Source: Pseudomonas serbica
GTDB taxonomy: Bacteria; Pseudomonadota; Gammaproteobacteria; Pseudomonadales; Pseudomonadaceae
Reading direction: 5' to 3'
Length of the DNA stretch: 64,000 bases
Assembly: GCF_028823535.1 (NCBI RefSeq)
Contig: NZ_JAQIYM010000090.1
Span: 806,001-870,000 of the forward strand
Shown here: in pieces, positions 50,625 through 58,505 of the stretch
How positions within the stretch are numbered: position 1 is the first letter of the stretch
How the letters are laid out: each line of letters opens with the position of its first letter
Program-made: the position numbers and the translations under genes
Notes under the pieces: model-generated
Databases searched by the model: none
The model's input: only the letters and a program-made list of their open reading frames with translations
What the model was told of the DNA's origin: nothing

Positions 50625-50973
50625 CCAGGAGTTGGCCAACGCGTTGGCGCTGGCTCATGCAGCTATGGAGCGGGAGACACGTACCACCGCTCCGGTGGAC
50701 TACCTAGCCGAAGAACCGGTGGTAGTGCCTTCCGAGCCGGATGACGTTCCAAAAGATTACGTGGTGGATCCGGCCATGCAAAAGTGGCTGGATTCGCGCT
50801 GGTCGTTGCCGTTCAAGTACTTCAAGAAATTCTGCGAGACCGATTTCGTCAAAGGCTTGATGAAAATCTACCCGGACTATCCTCCGCCCCTGCGCATCCT
50901 GTTGATTCTGGCTCAATTCGGTCTTGTTGGTATGGCCTTCTGGGCACTCTGCACCACGGGCTCATCCCACTGA
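50530..50973 (+). CDS. Tail-anchored membrane protein
   Basis: A 147-residue protein from ATG 50530. It is soluble and charged at first (NQELANALALAHAAMERETR), has a Pro-rich linker, then a C-terminal membrane segment (LRILLILAQFGLVGMAFWAL). The 95-bp overlap with the lipoprotein gene is large; a start further downstream cannot be excluded, but there is no better one with a ribosome site. Confidence 0.6.
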   Translation: MQKPTSADLPGLVLANLIWSEKGSKTALPEFNQELANALALAHAAMERETRTTAPVDYLAEEPVVVPSEPDDVPKDYVVDPAMQKWLDSRWSLPFKYFKKFCETDFVKGLMKIYPDYPPPLRILLILAQFGLVGMAFWALCTTGSSH

Positions 50974-51015
50974 CGGTTGTTCGCAGTGGATTTTTTGTCG
51001 ACAAAAGGAAGTCTC

Positions 51016-51330
51016 ATGTTCAACCGATTAGGCTTTGTAGGTGTTGTACTCTTGGCCATGTCCGGGTGCGCTACCAAGCCAGAGCGAGTACAAACACGGG
51101 TGTACACCATGCACCTGAGCGAGCCTGCAGGCGCGAATGACTGCATTCATGTGCAAGAAATGGTCATGTTCACTGAGTATGGTTCTGACGATGGGGGTCA
51201 CGCGCTAATACCGACGATCCGTCGAACCATGAAATCAGCCCCTTGCGGGGAGGGGGCGATCCCTCTTAATCCTGCTGTGATCAAAGGCTCTGTGTTTGAA
51301 CTGGCGAAGGTGCTCAATGGGCGATCTTGA
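51016..51330 (+). CDS. Small lipoprotein
   Basis: A 104-residue precursor from ATG 51016 after AAAAGGAAGTCTC. LGFVGVVLLAMSGC is a lipobox with Cys 18. The mature part has Cys residues in NDCIHVQEM and SAPCGEGA, possibly a disulfide. Overlaps the next gene. Function unknown. Confidence 0.65.
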   Translation: MFNRLGFVGVVLLAMSGCATKPERVQTRVYTMHLSEPAGANDCIHVQEMVMFTEYGSDDGGHALIPTIRRTMKSAPCGEGAIPLNPAVIKGSVFELAKVLNGRS

Positions 51331-51628
51331 ACCCCAAAATTCAAAAGTTACGCCTGCTGGTGCTTCAAATGCAGGGTGTCGCTGGTGTCCGGTGATGCTC
51401 TCCAACTTGTGGCAGAACACCAAACCAAAAATGCCCACTGCGATAAGGGTCATGTTCCTGCTCTTCCAAGTCTTATTGGTAGTTGTGGCGTGGTTTGCTG
51501 GAATGGATATTTACAGGCTTGAGGATCCATGGTCTGCGCCGCTCTTAAATTTTGCTTGCGTCGCCTTTGGGATTTCCGAGCTGATGAGTTTGCTTTTTGC
51601 GCTGCGCAAGCCGCCAGCAGACGTTTGA
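51317..51628 (+). CDS. Small membrane protein, paralogue 1
   Basis: A 103-residue protein from ATG 51317. LSNLWQNTKPKM leads to a hydrophobic segment, then LEDPWSAPLLNFACVAFGIS, then ELMSLLFALRKPPADV. The gene at 51713 has the same order. Two membrane segments are likely. Function unknown. Confidence 0.65.
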   Translation: MGDLEPQNSKVTPAGASNAGCRWCPVMLSNLWQNTKPKMPTAIRVMFLLFQVLLVVVAWFAGMDIYRLEDPWSAPLLNFACVAFGISELMSLLFALRKPPADV

Positions 51629-51712
51629 TCCTGACTTGGATCTGCTGCGGTCAAAAGGCTTCAGCGGTTGTTCCGGTTATCATCTGGCGCTCACCATAAA
51701 AAGGTCTTTTGA

Positions 51713-52003
51713 ATGACTCCTATGCCGAGCAAACAGGACGGTACTCTGTCCCGGTGCATCCCCTCAGCTCTCCGGAACATTTGGGCCAACACGAAGCCGG
51801 AAATGGAAACCTCTGATCGTGCGCGGGCCCTGGCGTTTAAATGCCTGGCGGTGTTCCTCGGCGTTGTCACCGTCAAGTTCACCTGCGAATTAGGCGACCC
51901 CTGGTCGGCACCGCTTCTAAACTACGCCATCATGGTCTGTGGCATCACCGAGCTGACCAGCTTGATCATGGCCATGCGCAAGCCTTCGGCAGGCGTGGAG
52001 TAG
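51713..52003 (+). CDS. Small membrane protein, paralogue 2
   Basis: A 96-residue protein. IWANTKPEM, a hydrophobic segment, LGDPWSAPLLNYAIMVCGIT and ELTSLIMAMRKPSAGVE align with paralogue 1. It is a tandem duplicate separated by 84 bp. Function unknown. Confidence 0.65.
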   Translation: MTPMPSKQDGTLSRCIPSALRNIWANTKPEMETSDRARALAFKCLAVFLGVVTVKFTCELGDPWSAPLLNYAIMVCGITELTSLIMAMRKPSAGVE

Positions 52004-52075
52004 GGCGCCCAAGGTGCCTGTCGGGAAGTGTTAAGGCTGAGGCCTACCTCGGCGCCTCATTCCGCACGAAACCCT

Positions 52076-52519
52076 TCAAACGGCGTAGGCGAAGGCTCTG
52101 TTATCACTCGTGCAGGCACGAAGCTCGTTAATGTAGGCGTTCAGGTGATATTCCAACGTGAACCCTTCAGGAGGCTCGACACTCCACTGCGTGGCCTCGG
52201 CCTTGTCCAGGTTCCTGAAACCTTCCCGCAAGCTCTCGAAAGCGTCCGCGATTTCATTGCAGCGGGGTGCCGGCACCGGTTGTCCCTGGATGACCTGCAG
52301 GTGAAAGAATTCAACCGGATCGGCAGGATTCAGGACTTTCCCGATCCACAGGTTATGGGCCGCGAAAAGCTCCATCACTTCGTACCATTCTTTGCTCAGC
52401 ACAGCAGGCTTCGCTTCCCATCCCTGGAAGATAAACCGTCCCTTGCCGGATAGGGCGATTGTCGCCCGCTCAAAGTCTGCGCACCGGGAAAGTTTGGTTC
52501 GGCCAACGTACGTGCTCAT
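52076..52519 (-). CDS. Hypothetical protein
   Basis: A 147-residue protein from ATG 52519 (overlap of 4 bp with the gene before it in the operon). It has ERATIALSGKGRFIFQGWEA and EWYEVMELFAAHNLWIGKVL with a helical middle. Not recognised. It is the last gene of the minus-strand run from 56430. Confidence 0.7.
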   Translation of the reverse strand: MSTYVGRTKLSRCADFERATIALSGKGRFIFQGWEAKPAVLSKEWYEVMELFAAHNLWIGKVLNPADPVEFFHLQVIQGQPVPAPRCNEIADAFESLREGFRNLDKAEATQWSVEPPEGFTLEYHLNAYINELRACTSDNRAFAYAV

Positions 52520-53007
52520 GAGTCGGTCTCAAGTTCTTCGAGTGGCGGATAGTCGATCAGCGCCTTCTGCTCGCATTTCGAGCACATCTTCATCGTCGGC
52601 GGCACGACAGCGTCCAGCCTCCAGAACATCCACTTTCCGCGCTGGCGCATGATATGGGCGGTGTTCTTGGGCTTGTGGCCGCACAGCGAGGTGTTGGTGG
52701 CCGGGATCACGATGTGTACCAGGTGACCGCCGTTGGCGTGCGCCAGCCGAGGCTGGGTCTCGGTGCTGATCGAGCCTGGAGCGGGGGTGACTGGTGCCGG
52801 GGGTGCGAGGGAAGGCGTCGTCTGAGCGGATGGCGGGCAGTGGCAATCCCAGTGTGCGCCGGTGGGGCCGTGCAGACCATCTTCAGGATTGGCCTTTTGG
52901 TCGCAAATGTAGCAAAGCCCAGCGTCGATGCACTGATCGATTTTGGCGTTTCGAGCATCGCGTTCTGCGATTTGTTCAGGTGTTCTACGACGTCCGGTCG
53001 TCAACAT
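52516..53007 (-). CDS. Zinc-finger protein (CxxC...HWDC module)
   Basis: A 163-residue protein from ATG 53007 (the frame is open further upstream). An Arg-rich start (TTGRRRTPEQIAERDARNAK) leads to CYICDQKANPEDGLHGPTGA, then HWDC, a four-residue zinc-binding set. A Pro-rich linker follows. The C-terminal domain has a late zinc pair (CSKC). The same CxxC...HWDC module begins the gene at 55483. Confidence 0.65.
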   Translation of the reverse strand: MLTTGRRRTPEQIAERDARNAKIDQCIDAGLCYICDQKANPEDGLHGPTGAHWDCHCPPSAQTTPSLAPPAPVTPAPGSISTETQPRLAHANGGHLVHIVIPATNTSLCGHKPKNTAHIMRQRGKWMFWRLDAVVPPTMKMCSKCEQKALIDYPPLEELETDS

Positions 53008-53050
53008 GGGGGATCCGTCTCTTCTGTAAGGATGATTTTCAGCGTAGCTA

Positions 53051-53308
53051 CTACGGCGCCGGGCGCAGGCCCAGTTGAATTGTACAAAACGGGCAGTGCC
53101 AGCCGGTGCGGGTTTTGAGCCATCCGGCCTCTTTTGCGTCATCGGCCAGGCGACGGAGTGTCACCAGCACGTCACTCTGATTGTCGTCGGAGAGGGACGA
53201 GGGATTTTTGTTCTCCCATGACCAGCAGCTTCCTTGAGCCGTTCCGGACAGCTTGTAAGCCGAGTCTTGATGTTGGTTTTCGCAGCGCAACTCGAGCCAG
53301 GTGGCCAT
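53051..53308 (-). CDS. Hypothetical zinc-site protein
   Basis: An 85-residue protein from ATG 53308. A C-terminal WHCPFCTIQLGL is a CxxC knuckle; the first Cys pair may be C9 (LRCENQHQ) and C28 (GSCWSW). Function unknown. Confidence 0.65.
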   Translation of the reverse strand: MATWLELRCENQHQDSAYKLSGTAQGSCWSWENKNPSSLSDDNQSDVLVTLRRLADDAKEAGWLKTRTGWHCPFCTIQLGLRPAP

Positions 53309-53319
53309 CGTGGTTGTCC

Positions 53320-53709
53320 TTATCGCTTCGCTTGTGCCGGCGCCGGGCTGGCCGAGTCAGCGACTAGGCAGAATTCAACCATGTCCGATTCGAATTTGCT
53401 GGCGTTCATTTGACCAAAGCAGATGCCCAGTTTGGTCTTGGGCGGTATCACCAACGGGCCGCCCTCTGGTGAGCTATCGGCGAAGCTGTGCTTGCGGCTG
53501 ATCTTTGCACCGTCCGGCAGCCATACGGTCACCATGTGCTTGCCTACCAACGCGGGGCAGCTGACGATTTCATCGTTCACGGGATCCCAGACCAAACTGG
53601 AGGGATTGCGTGAAAACCATTGGCACTGGGCCGTCATCGAGACGCTTTTCAATTCCTGTCCTCGGATCGAACAAACATTTCCGTTAATTGCTATGCCTAC
53701 CGGCTCCAC
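53320..53709 (-). CDS. Hypothetical protein
   Basis: A 129-residue protein, beta-rich (IAINGNVCSIRGQELKSVSM; HMVTVWLPDGAKISRKHSFA). The start is uncertain: GTG 53709 is the only standard start, without a good ribosome site, and the frame stays open to 53771 through the TTATAG repeats. Not recognised. Confidence 0.55.
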   Translation of the reverse strand: MEPVGIAINGNVCSIRGQELKSVSMTAQCQWFSRNPSSLVWDPVNDEIVSCPALVGKHMVTVWLPDGAKISRKHSFADSSPEGGPLVIPPKTKLGICFGQMNASKFESDMVEFCLVADSASPAPAQAKR

Positions 53710-53737
53710 GGTGCCGCTTGATGCCTTTAAAACAGCT

Positions 53738-53775
53738 TTATAGGGAATTATAGAGCGATTATAGAGTGATTATAG
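53738..53775 (-). promoter_or_regulatory. Four phased TTATAG repeats
   Basis: Four copies of TTATAG start at 53738, 53748, 53759 and 53770, a 10-11-bp period. Read on the minus strand they are CTATAA units, like stacked -10 boxes. Repeats on one face of the helix suit a cooperative regulator. They lie just upstream of the gene at 53709. Confidence 0.55.
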
Positions 53776-53817
53776 GACGGCCTGGGAATGTTCCAACAGC
53801 CGTCTTGATCCCAGGCG

Positions 53818-54138
53818 TTAATCGGTGATCGCGAATACGTTGTCGCGCTGAACAACGATGAAGTCTCCGGCAGCCAGGTTGTGCTTGGCCGTGTGTTTGA
53901 GCTGGTTCACGATCACGCCTAGCATCTGAATCTGCAAAGGACTGATGGCAACCAGCTCGACCCAGAATGCTTCACTGCCATTGCCGTGCTCGCCAACGCC
54001 GACCTTCACACACTGGCCCACTTCCAGCGCGTCCAATGCTGCGTCGTTTGGCAAAGATGAGGGATAGGGGGCGTTGCGCAATTCGAATTTTGCGTCGTGC
54101 AGATCAGCGGGTTTGATGTCAGCGGGATCGAAACTCAT
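53818..54138 (-). CDS. DUF2314-like beta-barrel protein
   Basis: A 106-residue protein. VGQCVKVGVGEHGNGSEAFW, VELVAISPLQIQMLGVIVNQ and NLAAGDFIVVQRDNVFAITD are the FWV-V...G-V-N...GD-V...D-I-D pattern I associate with the DUF2314/DUF2185-type small barrels. Function in that family is unknown. Confidence 0.55.
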   Translation of the reverse strand: MSFDPADIKPADLHDAKFELRNAPYPSSLPNDAALDALEVGQCVKVGVGEHGNGSEAFWVELVAISPLQIQMLGVIVNQLKHTAKHNLAAGDFIVVQRDNVFAITD

Positions 54139-54242
54139 GGGGCTTTACTCGGGCAGCGTTGGCGGATGCGTTATGGGCGTCCTTCTACTGGCGCAGCCCC
54201 GCACAATGGCGAGGCTTTGTGGGCACCAGGGGACGCCTGAGG

Positions 54243-54740
54243 TCAGTGCATCAGCATGCTGGAGCGGTACAAGGATTCCCATGCTAGCAGGGTCGCACTC
54301 GGATGCTCCAGTGCGGCAAGAACCATTTCATCGGCAGTCTGCCCCGTAACGTCGTGCACCGATTGGCCAAGCTTCAACAGTTTCATAGGCACGCCGGCCT
54401 TGCTGGCTTTGGTGGCGAACTCATATTCCTGGGCTTGGCCGTAGACGACCGAGCCACCGAATTGCTCGCACAGCATGGCGATTGTTGCGGTCTCGGTTTC
54501 CGGCAGGAGGATGGTGTCGCCGTCGAAAAATGTCTTTCGAACACCGTCGTCCACAGCGGCAAGAGCGGCCATGTAACGCGAACCATCAATTGCCACCACG
54601 GCAGACGGCCAGACCGGGTAATCATTTCCGCAGGATTTGGGGAGGACGGTCTGGGCGCTCATGTTGTCGGGGAGCGGCTGAACGTGTTCTTCCTGGCAGG
54701 ACTGGCAGAAATATGTGAAGCATTGTGGCTTGGAGCTCAT
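54243..54740 (-). CDS. Hypothetical protein with N-terminal zinc pair
   Basis: A 165-residue protein from ATG 54740. CFTYFCQSCQEEHVQPL holds an N-terminal Cys-rich site. The rest is alpha/beta (SAVVAIDGSRYMAALAAVDD; GDTILLPETETATIAMLCEQ). LCEQFGG and VYGQAQE segments follow. Not recognised. Part of the minus-strand run. Confidence 0.65.
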   Translation of the reverse strand: MSSKPQCFTYFCQSCQEEHVQPLPDNMSAQTVLPKSCGNDYPVWPSAVVAIDGSRYMAALAAVDDGVRKTFFDGDTILLPETETATIAMLCEQFGGSVVYGQAQEYEFATKASKAGVPMKLLKLGQSVHDVTGQTADEMVLAALEHPSATLLAWESLYRSSMLMH

Positions 54741-54752
54741 CGGACTTCCCAG

Positions 54753-54989
54753 TTACAAGGACGGAGTGGTGGCAGGCGCCGGTGCATCGCGGTCAATCAC
54801 TGAAAACAGCTCATAGCCTTCCGGCGTGTGCTCGCGAGCAGCCGCCAGTTTTTTTACAACTTCCAGGTCGTCAGTGCCCAGTACTTCGGAACTGATGGAG
54901 AAGATCCTTTTCCTGAACTTTGGATCCCGGTGCAAGGCGTCGGCGATTGTATAGCCGATGGCTCGGTATTCCATGATGAAAAATGCCAT
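54753..54989 (-). CDS. Hypothetical small protein
   Basis: A 78-residue protein from ATG 54989. MAFFIMEYRAIGYTIADALH then RKRIFSISSEVLGTDDLEVV. It may be a small alpha/beta domain. Not recognised. Confidence 0.6.
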   Translation of the reverse strand: MAFFIMEYRAIGYTIADALHRDPKFRKRIFSISSEVLGTDDLEVVKKLAAAREHTPEGYELFSVIDRDAPAPATTPSL

Positions 54990-55057
54990 GTGCTTCTCCG
55001 ATCAGTTTTGGCTGTGAGCGGTTGGCGGGTTTAGCTGGCCAACCGCGTCGCTGCGAA

Positions 55058-55399
55058 TCACTTGACGATTTTGCCCTTCAGTCCTTTCAGGAAGGTGGCC
55101 AAGGCTTCTTCGTGCTCTTTTGGCAACTGGACAACCAGCGTTGCGTGGGTGAGCTTCTTTTGCCATTTTTTCATCACGCCGGCGAAATCTCGGTCGGTGT
55201 CGTTGAGCGGGTTGACGATAGCGCCCTCAACTACGACGACATCCTTGTCATCCAGTTTATCAACGTCCACATCGTCTTGTTCGACGCCATTCACCTGCCA
55301 CCACATGCCGTCGACGTGGGAATCGCCTGGCCAAAACTCAGGATCTTCGTTGGCCCAGAATTGCTTCATTTCGGCGCCGGTGGTTTTGATGCGAGCCAT
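55058..55399 (-). CDS. Hypothetical acidic protein
   Basis: A 113-residue protein from ATG 55399 after GGAGACACATC. A Trp-rich EMKQFWANEDPEFWPGDSHV and an acidic strand DKLDDKDVVVVEGAIVNP precede a basic helix ending KGLKGKIVK. Not recognised. Confidence 0.65.
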   Translation of the reverse strand: MARIKTTGAEMKQFWANEDPEFWPGDSHVDGMWWQVNGVEQDDVDVDKLDDKDVVVVEGAIVNPLNDTDRDFAGVMKKWQKKLTHATLVVQLPKEHEEALATFLKGLKGKIVK

Positions 55400-55482
55400 G
55401 ATGTGTCTCCGTGATCTTTGAATTTATTGGCTGAGTATCTGTTCATTTCGTCGCCCTGGGCAAGCCGCTCAGGGCGCTGTGT

Positions 55483-55944
55483 TCATTGTTTCGGTTCACG
55501 CCAATGCGTGGACTGCAGCCGACCGTGGAACGCGCCACAGGTGCAACGCTTGCCGTTGGGCAGCGACCAGACGAAAGCCTGAATAACCTCGTAACAGAAG
55601 GGGCACTCCAGGCCAATGCTGGTTTTCCCGTTCACCGAGTGGCGCCACTTTTCATACCAGCGGCGCGATTCGACCTGACGGGCCTCCGGATTTTGGGCCG
55701 CGAGACTGACGTCCTTGCCGGTCGGGCCACGCTCGGGCAGGCGAGGGGCTGGCCGATTAGGATCGGGCAACACTTCCGCATTCGTTGGCGCAGGTTTATC
55801 GACCACCCGAAAGAGCGGCTCAGGACGCTCGATAGTCACTATAGGGGAGCAATCCCAGTGAGAGCCCTTTAGGCCGTTGAAGGCCTGCCCAGGGAGCATC
55901 GGCCCGTCGCAGACGGTGCAGAGCCGGTGGTCTTGCTCAAGCAT
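55483..55944 (-). CDS. Double zinc-ribbon protein (CxxC...HWDC module)
   Basis: A 153-residue protein from ATG 55944. CTVCDGPMLPGQAFNGLKGS then HWDC repeats the module of the gene at 52516. A Pro-rich linker follows. The C-terminus has CPFCYEVIQAFVW and RCTCGAFHG, a second zinc ribbon. The paired modules suggest a small zinc-protein family spread over this operon. Confidence 0.7.
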   Translation of the reverse strand: MLEQDHRLCTVCDGPMLPGQAFNGLKGSHWDCSPIVTIERPEPLFRVVDKPAPTNAEVLPDPNRPAPRLPERGPTGKDVSLAAQNPEARQVESRRWYEKWRHSVNGKTSIGLECPFCYEVIQAFVWSLPNGKRCTCGAFHGRLQSTHWREPKQ

Positions 55945-56182
55945 CTTGTTTTACCTCTGGAAGTACCTTCAGGCAATTGGGACAGGTGATCGGCGGCACA
56001 GGAGAGGCGGGCGCCAGGGTCATCCAGTCGCTCCAGCCGAGGCGTCCGCTTGGCGTATCGCCGCAAATTGCAGGCTGCTTCAAGCCAAAAACCGAGCACT
56101 CGCTGTCGACCGCATGAACGACAAGGCCCCCACCACGTTCGTTGTTATTGGCCGGCTGGCCCGCTTTAGTGACGTGTCGCAT
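55937..56182 (-). CDS. Hypothetical zinc-site protein
   Basis: An 81-residue protein from ATG 56182 after AGGAGATTGACC. Two single Cys residues (SECSVFGL and PAICGDTP) and a C-terminal TCPNCLKVLPEV pair make a plausible zinc site. Overlaps the next gene by 8 bp. Confidence 0.65.
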   Translation of the reverse strand: MRHVTKAGQPANNNERGGGLVVHAVDSECSVFGLKQPAICGDTPSGRLGWSDWMTLAPASPVPPITCPNCLKVLPEVKQDA

Positions 56183-56196
56183 GGTCAATCTCCTGA

Positions 56197-56430
56197 TTAC
56201 TCAGCCCGTCGAACGATGTCGTTGAGCGTTTCGGAGGTAGCACGAATGCGACCGGTCTTGTGCCAGCGTTCAGCCGTCCCGCAATCCACGTAGGAACCAA
56301 AGCAGTTGAAGTCGTGGTGACTCGATACCTTGTCGATAACGACGCGCTCACCCCTGCGAGTGAGGTATTCGCCGGGCGCAGTAATGATGTCCCGGAGGGT
56401 AACCAGCGAGGCGAAATATCCACTGCTCAT
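56197..56430 (-). CDS. Hypothetical small protein
   Basis: A 77-residue protein from ATG 56430, first gene of the minus-strand run and driven by a CTAG-type promoter. It has LRDIITAPGEYLTRRGERVV, FNCFGSYVDCGTAERWHKTG, a strand-loop-strand with two Cys. Not recognised. Confidence 0.65.
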   Translation of the reverse strand: MSSGYFASLVTLRDIITAPGEYLTRRGERVVIDKVSSHHDFNCFGSYVDCGTAERWHKTGRIRATSETLNDIVRRAE

Positions 56431-56471
56431 GAGGGCGTCCTGTTCAAGATGAAAGTGTCTCTGTGGGGTTT

Positions 56472-56499
56472 AGTGTATCACCCTAGGGGTTAATAGCAA
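56472..56499 (-). promoter_or_regulatory. CTAG-type promoter (copy 5)
   Basis: On the minus strand: TTGCTA, a 16-bp spacer with CCCTAGGG, and TACACT, about 40 bp upstream of ATG 56430. The segment TTAACCCCTAG is identical to that of copy 1 at 3706, and the context before it (CTTGCTA) also matches. Confidence 0.65.
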
Positions 56500-56513
56500 G
56501 TAAATTGACAACA

Positions 56514-56537
56514 AAAAGCCCCGATTTCTCGGGGCTC
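56514..56537 (-). terminator. Terminator of the chemoreceptor gene
   Basis: Minus strand: AGCCCCGA-GAAA-TCGGGGCT followed by TTTTTGTTGT, 24 bp past the stop of the receptor gene. Confidence 0.85.
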
Positions 56538-56560
56538 ATGATGCAAACGCTGATGGTGCG

Positions 56561-58186
56561 TTAAACCGAGAACGTCGCCACAATCGTGTTCAGATTGACG
56601 GCCAAGCGGGACAGCTCCTGGCTCGACGCGCTGGTCTGGTTTGCGCCCGCCGAGGTTTGTACCGCCAGGTCTCGGATATTGGTGAGGTTGCGATCCACTT
56701 CCCGTGCGACCTGAGCTTGTTCTTCAGACGCCGTGGCGATCACGATGTTACGTTCGGTGATCCGGCTCATGGCCTGGGCGATTTCTTCCAGGGCAAGACC
56801 GGCTGATCTGGCCACTTCGAGGGTGGTCGAGGCCTTGGCGTTACTCAGCTTCATCGAATCCACCGCTTCGTTGGTGCCTTGGTGGATGCCGGTGATCATT
56901 TGCTCGATTTCTTTCGTCGATTCCTGGGTGCGGTGGGCGAGGGCGCGAACCTCGTCGGCCACTACGGCGAATCCACGGCCAGCTTCGCCGGCGCGGGCGG
57001 CCTCGATGGCGGCGTTCAGCGCCAGCAGGTTGGTTTGCCCGGCGATGGCCCGGATGACTTCCAGTACCTTGCCGATGCCATTGATGCGTTTGGCCAGTTC
57101 ACCCAGACGCTCGGCATTGAGGGTGACATCCCCGGACAGCGATTCAATCGACGCCACCGTTTTAACTACTTGCTCGCGGCCCTGCTGGGCGATGACGTCA
57201 GACTCTCTGGAGGCTTCTGAGGTGGCCACGGCATTGCGGGCAACTTCCTCAACTGCGCTCGTCATCTCATTCACCGCTGTGGCGGCCTGTTCGATTTCGG
57301 CGCCTTGTTGGATCAGGCCACGCGTGGCGTCGTTGGTCACCGAGCTGAGTTCTTCAGAAGCGGAGGCCAGCAAGCTGGAAGAGTCGGCGATACTGCGGAT
57401 AGTTTCCCGCAGCTTCTGTTGCATGTCCTTCAGAGCGGCCTGCAACTGCGTGAGCTCATCGTTCCCGCTCACCTTGATCTCTTGGGTTAGATCACCGGAG
57501 GAAACGACCTGAGCGATGGACAGGGACTCTCTGAGGGGGCGAACGATACTGCGGGTGATCAGAACTGCGAGTAGCAGGGTGAGCAGCCCGGCGATCACCA
57601 TTACGCCGATAACCAAGTGCTGGGAGCTTTGAAAAACATGCTCGGCATCAGCGGTAGCGCGTTCTGCACCGTCTTGATTGAACTTAGTCATTTCGGTCAG
57701 GGTGCTTGCAGCCTCGTCAGCCAGGGTACGCATTTCCTCGTTGGCAATCTTGGTTGCTTCAACGAGGTTGCCTTGTTGGGCGTGGGTGATCACCTGCGAC
57801 TGATATTGTAGATATTCCTGCTGCTTTTTAGAGAATACCTTAAACAAATCCCGTTCTTTATCCAGCGTGATCATTTTGCTGTAGGCGTCCTGGGATTGGC
57901 TCAGGTGGGCCTTAAGTGATTGGATCTTGTCGATGACCTGCTGCAAAGAACGCGAATCCTGGGGGAGCAACAAGCGTATGTTCTGGGTGCGCAGCCTTAA
58001 CATGTCCTGACTGGTTTCATTCAGCGCCACGATGCTCGGCAACCAGTTGCGATCCACCTCATTGGACGAGGCTCGCATAAGGGACATTTGCCACAGAGAA
58101 AAAAAGCCGAGGGCGAAAACCATCACTGCCAGCAAGCCGAACCCCACTGAAGCTCGGGTTGCAATACTCACGTTCCGAATATTCAT
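56561..58186 (-). CDS. Methyl-accepting chemotaxis protein with 4HB sensor
   Basis: A 541-residue protein. TM1 is near residues 11-33, a periplasmic four-helix-bundle domain covers about 35-188 (LRTQNIRLLLPQDSRSLQQV, Ala/Thr-rich helices), and TM2 is near 190-211. HAMP follows (ITRSIVRPLRESLSIAQVVS) and then the signalling domain (about 270-541). The tip sequence is AGEAGRGFAVVADEVRALAH, highly conserved. The C-terminus has no NWETF-type tether, so adaptation may need an adaptor. Ligand unknown. With cheW (44785) it makes a plasmid chemotaxis set; the kinase CheA would be host- or plasmid-encoded elsewhere. Confidence 0.95.
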   Translation of the reverse strand: MNIRNVSIATRASVGFGLLAVMVFALGFFSLWQMSLMRASSNEVDRNWLPSIVALNETSQDMLRLRTQNIRLLLPQDSRSLQQVIDKIQSLKAHLSQSQDAYSKMITLDKERDLFKVFSKKQQEYLQYQSQVITHAQQGNLVEATKIANEEMRTLADEAASTLTEMTKFNQDGAERATADAEHVFQSSQHLVIGVMVIAGLLTLLLAVLITRSIVRPLRESLSIAQVVSSGDLTQEIKVSGNDELTQLQAALKDMQQKLRETIRSIADSSSLLASASEELSSVTNDATRGLIQQGAEIEQAATAVNEMTSAVEEVARNAVATSEASRESDVIAQQGREQVVKTVASIESLSGDVTLNAERLGELAKRINGIGKVLEVIRAIAGQTNLLALNAAIEAARAGEAGRGFAVVADEVRALAHRTQESTKEIEQMITGIHQGTNEAVDSMKLSNAKASTTLEVARSAGLALEEIAQAMSRITERNIVIATASEEQAQVAREVDRNLTNIRDLAVQTSAGANQTSASSQELSRLAVNLNTIVATFSV

Positions 58187-58404
58187 AAAACTACCTCAAT
58201 ACGGGTTTGAATGGATTGCTCGTGTGCGTTGCGGAAGAAGGTCAAACCCTGTTTTGGGGCGGTGTCGTCAATATTCTTTATTTGTTGCCATCCGCCTGGA
58301 TATAAAACCGCTGCACTTGCCTATCGTACCGCGCTACCGCTTCCAGCGCATCGGTTCCCCATCGGAATGGACTTTCTGACCCGGAAAGTGGCCTAAGTCG
58401 CCGC

Positions 58405-58433
58405 TTGTCGAAATATAACAATGTAAGTATATT
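58405..58433 (+). promoter_or_regulatory. Promoter for the VWA gene
   Basis: TTGTCG and TATATT lie exactly 17 bp apart, about 73 bp before ATG 58506. The surrounding 320 bp between the diverging genes is AT-rich and has no gene. On the opposite side, TAAAG followed 15 bp later by GCCCCAAA (minus strand, near 58275-58302) weakly resembles a FliA-type site for the receptor gene. Confidence 0.6.
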
Positions 58434-58505
58434 GCCAGCCGATATTTGAATATTCGCCTGCAATAGCAGGGCGTTTCAGAACAATTGAACCAAGGAAACC
58501 CGCTG

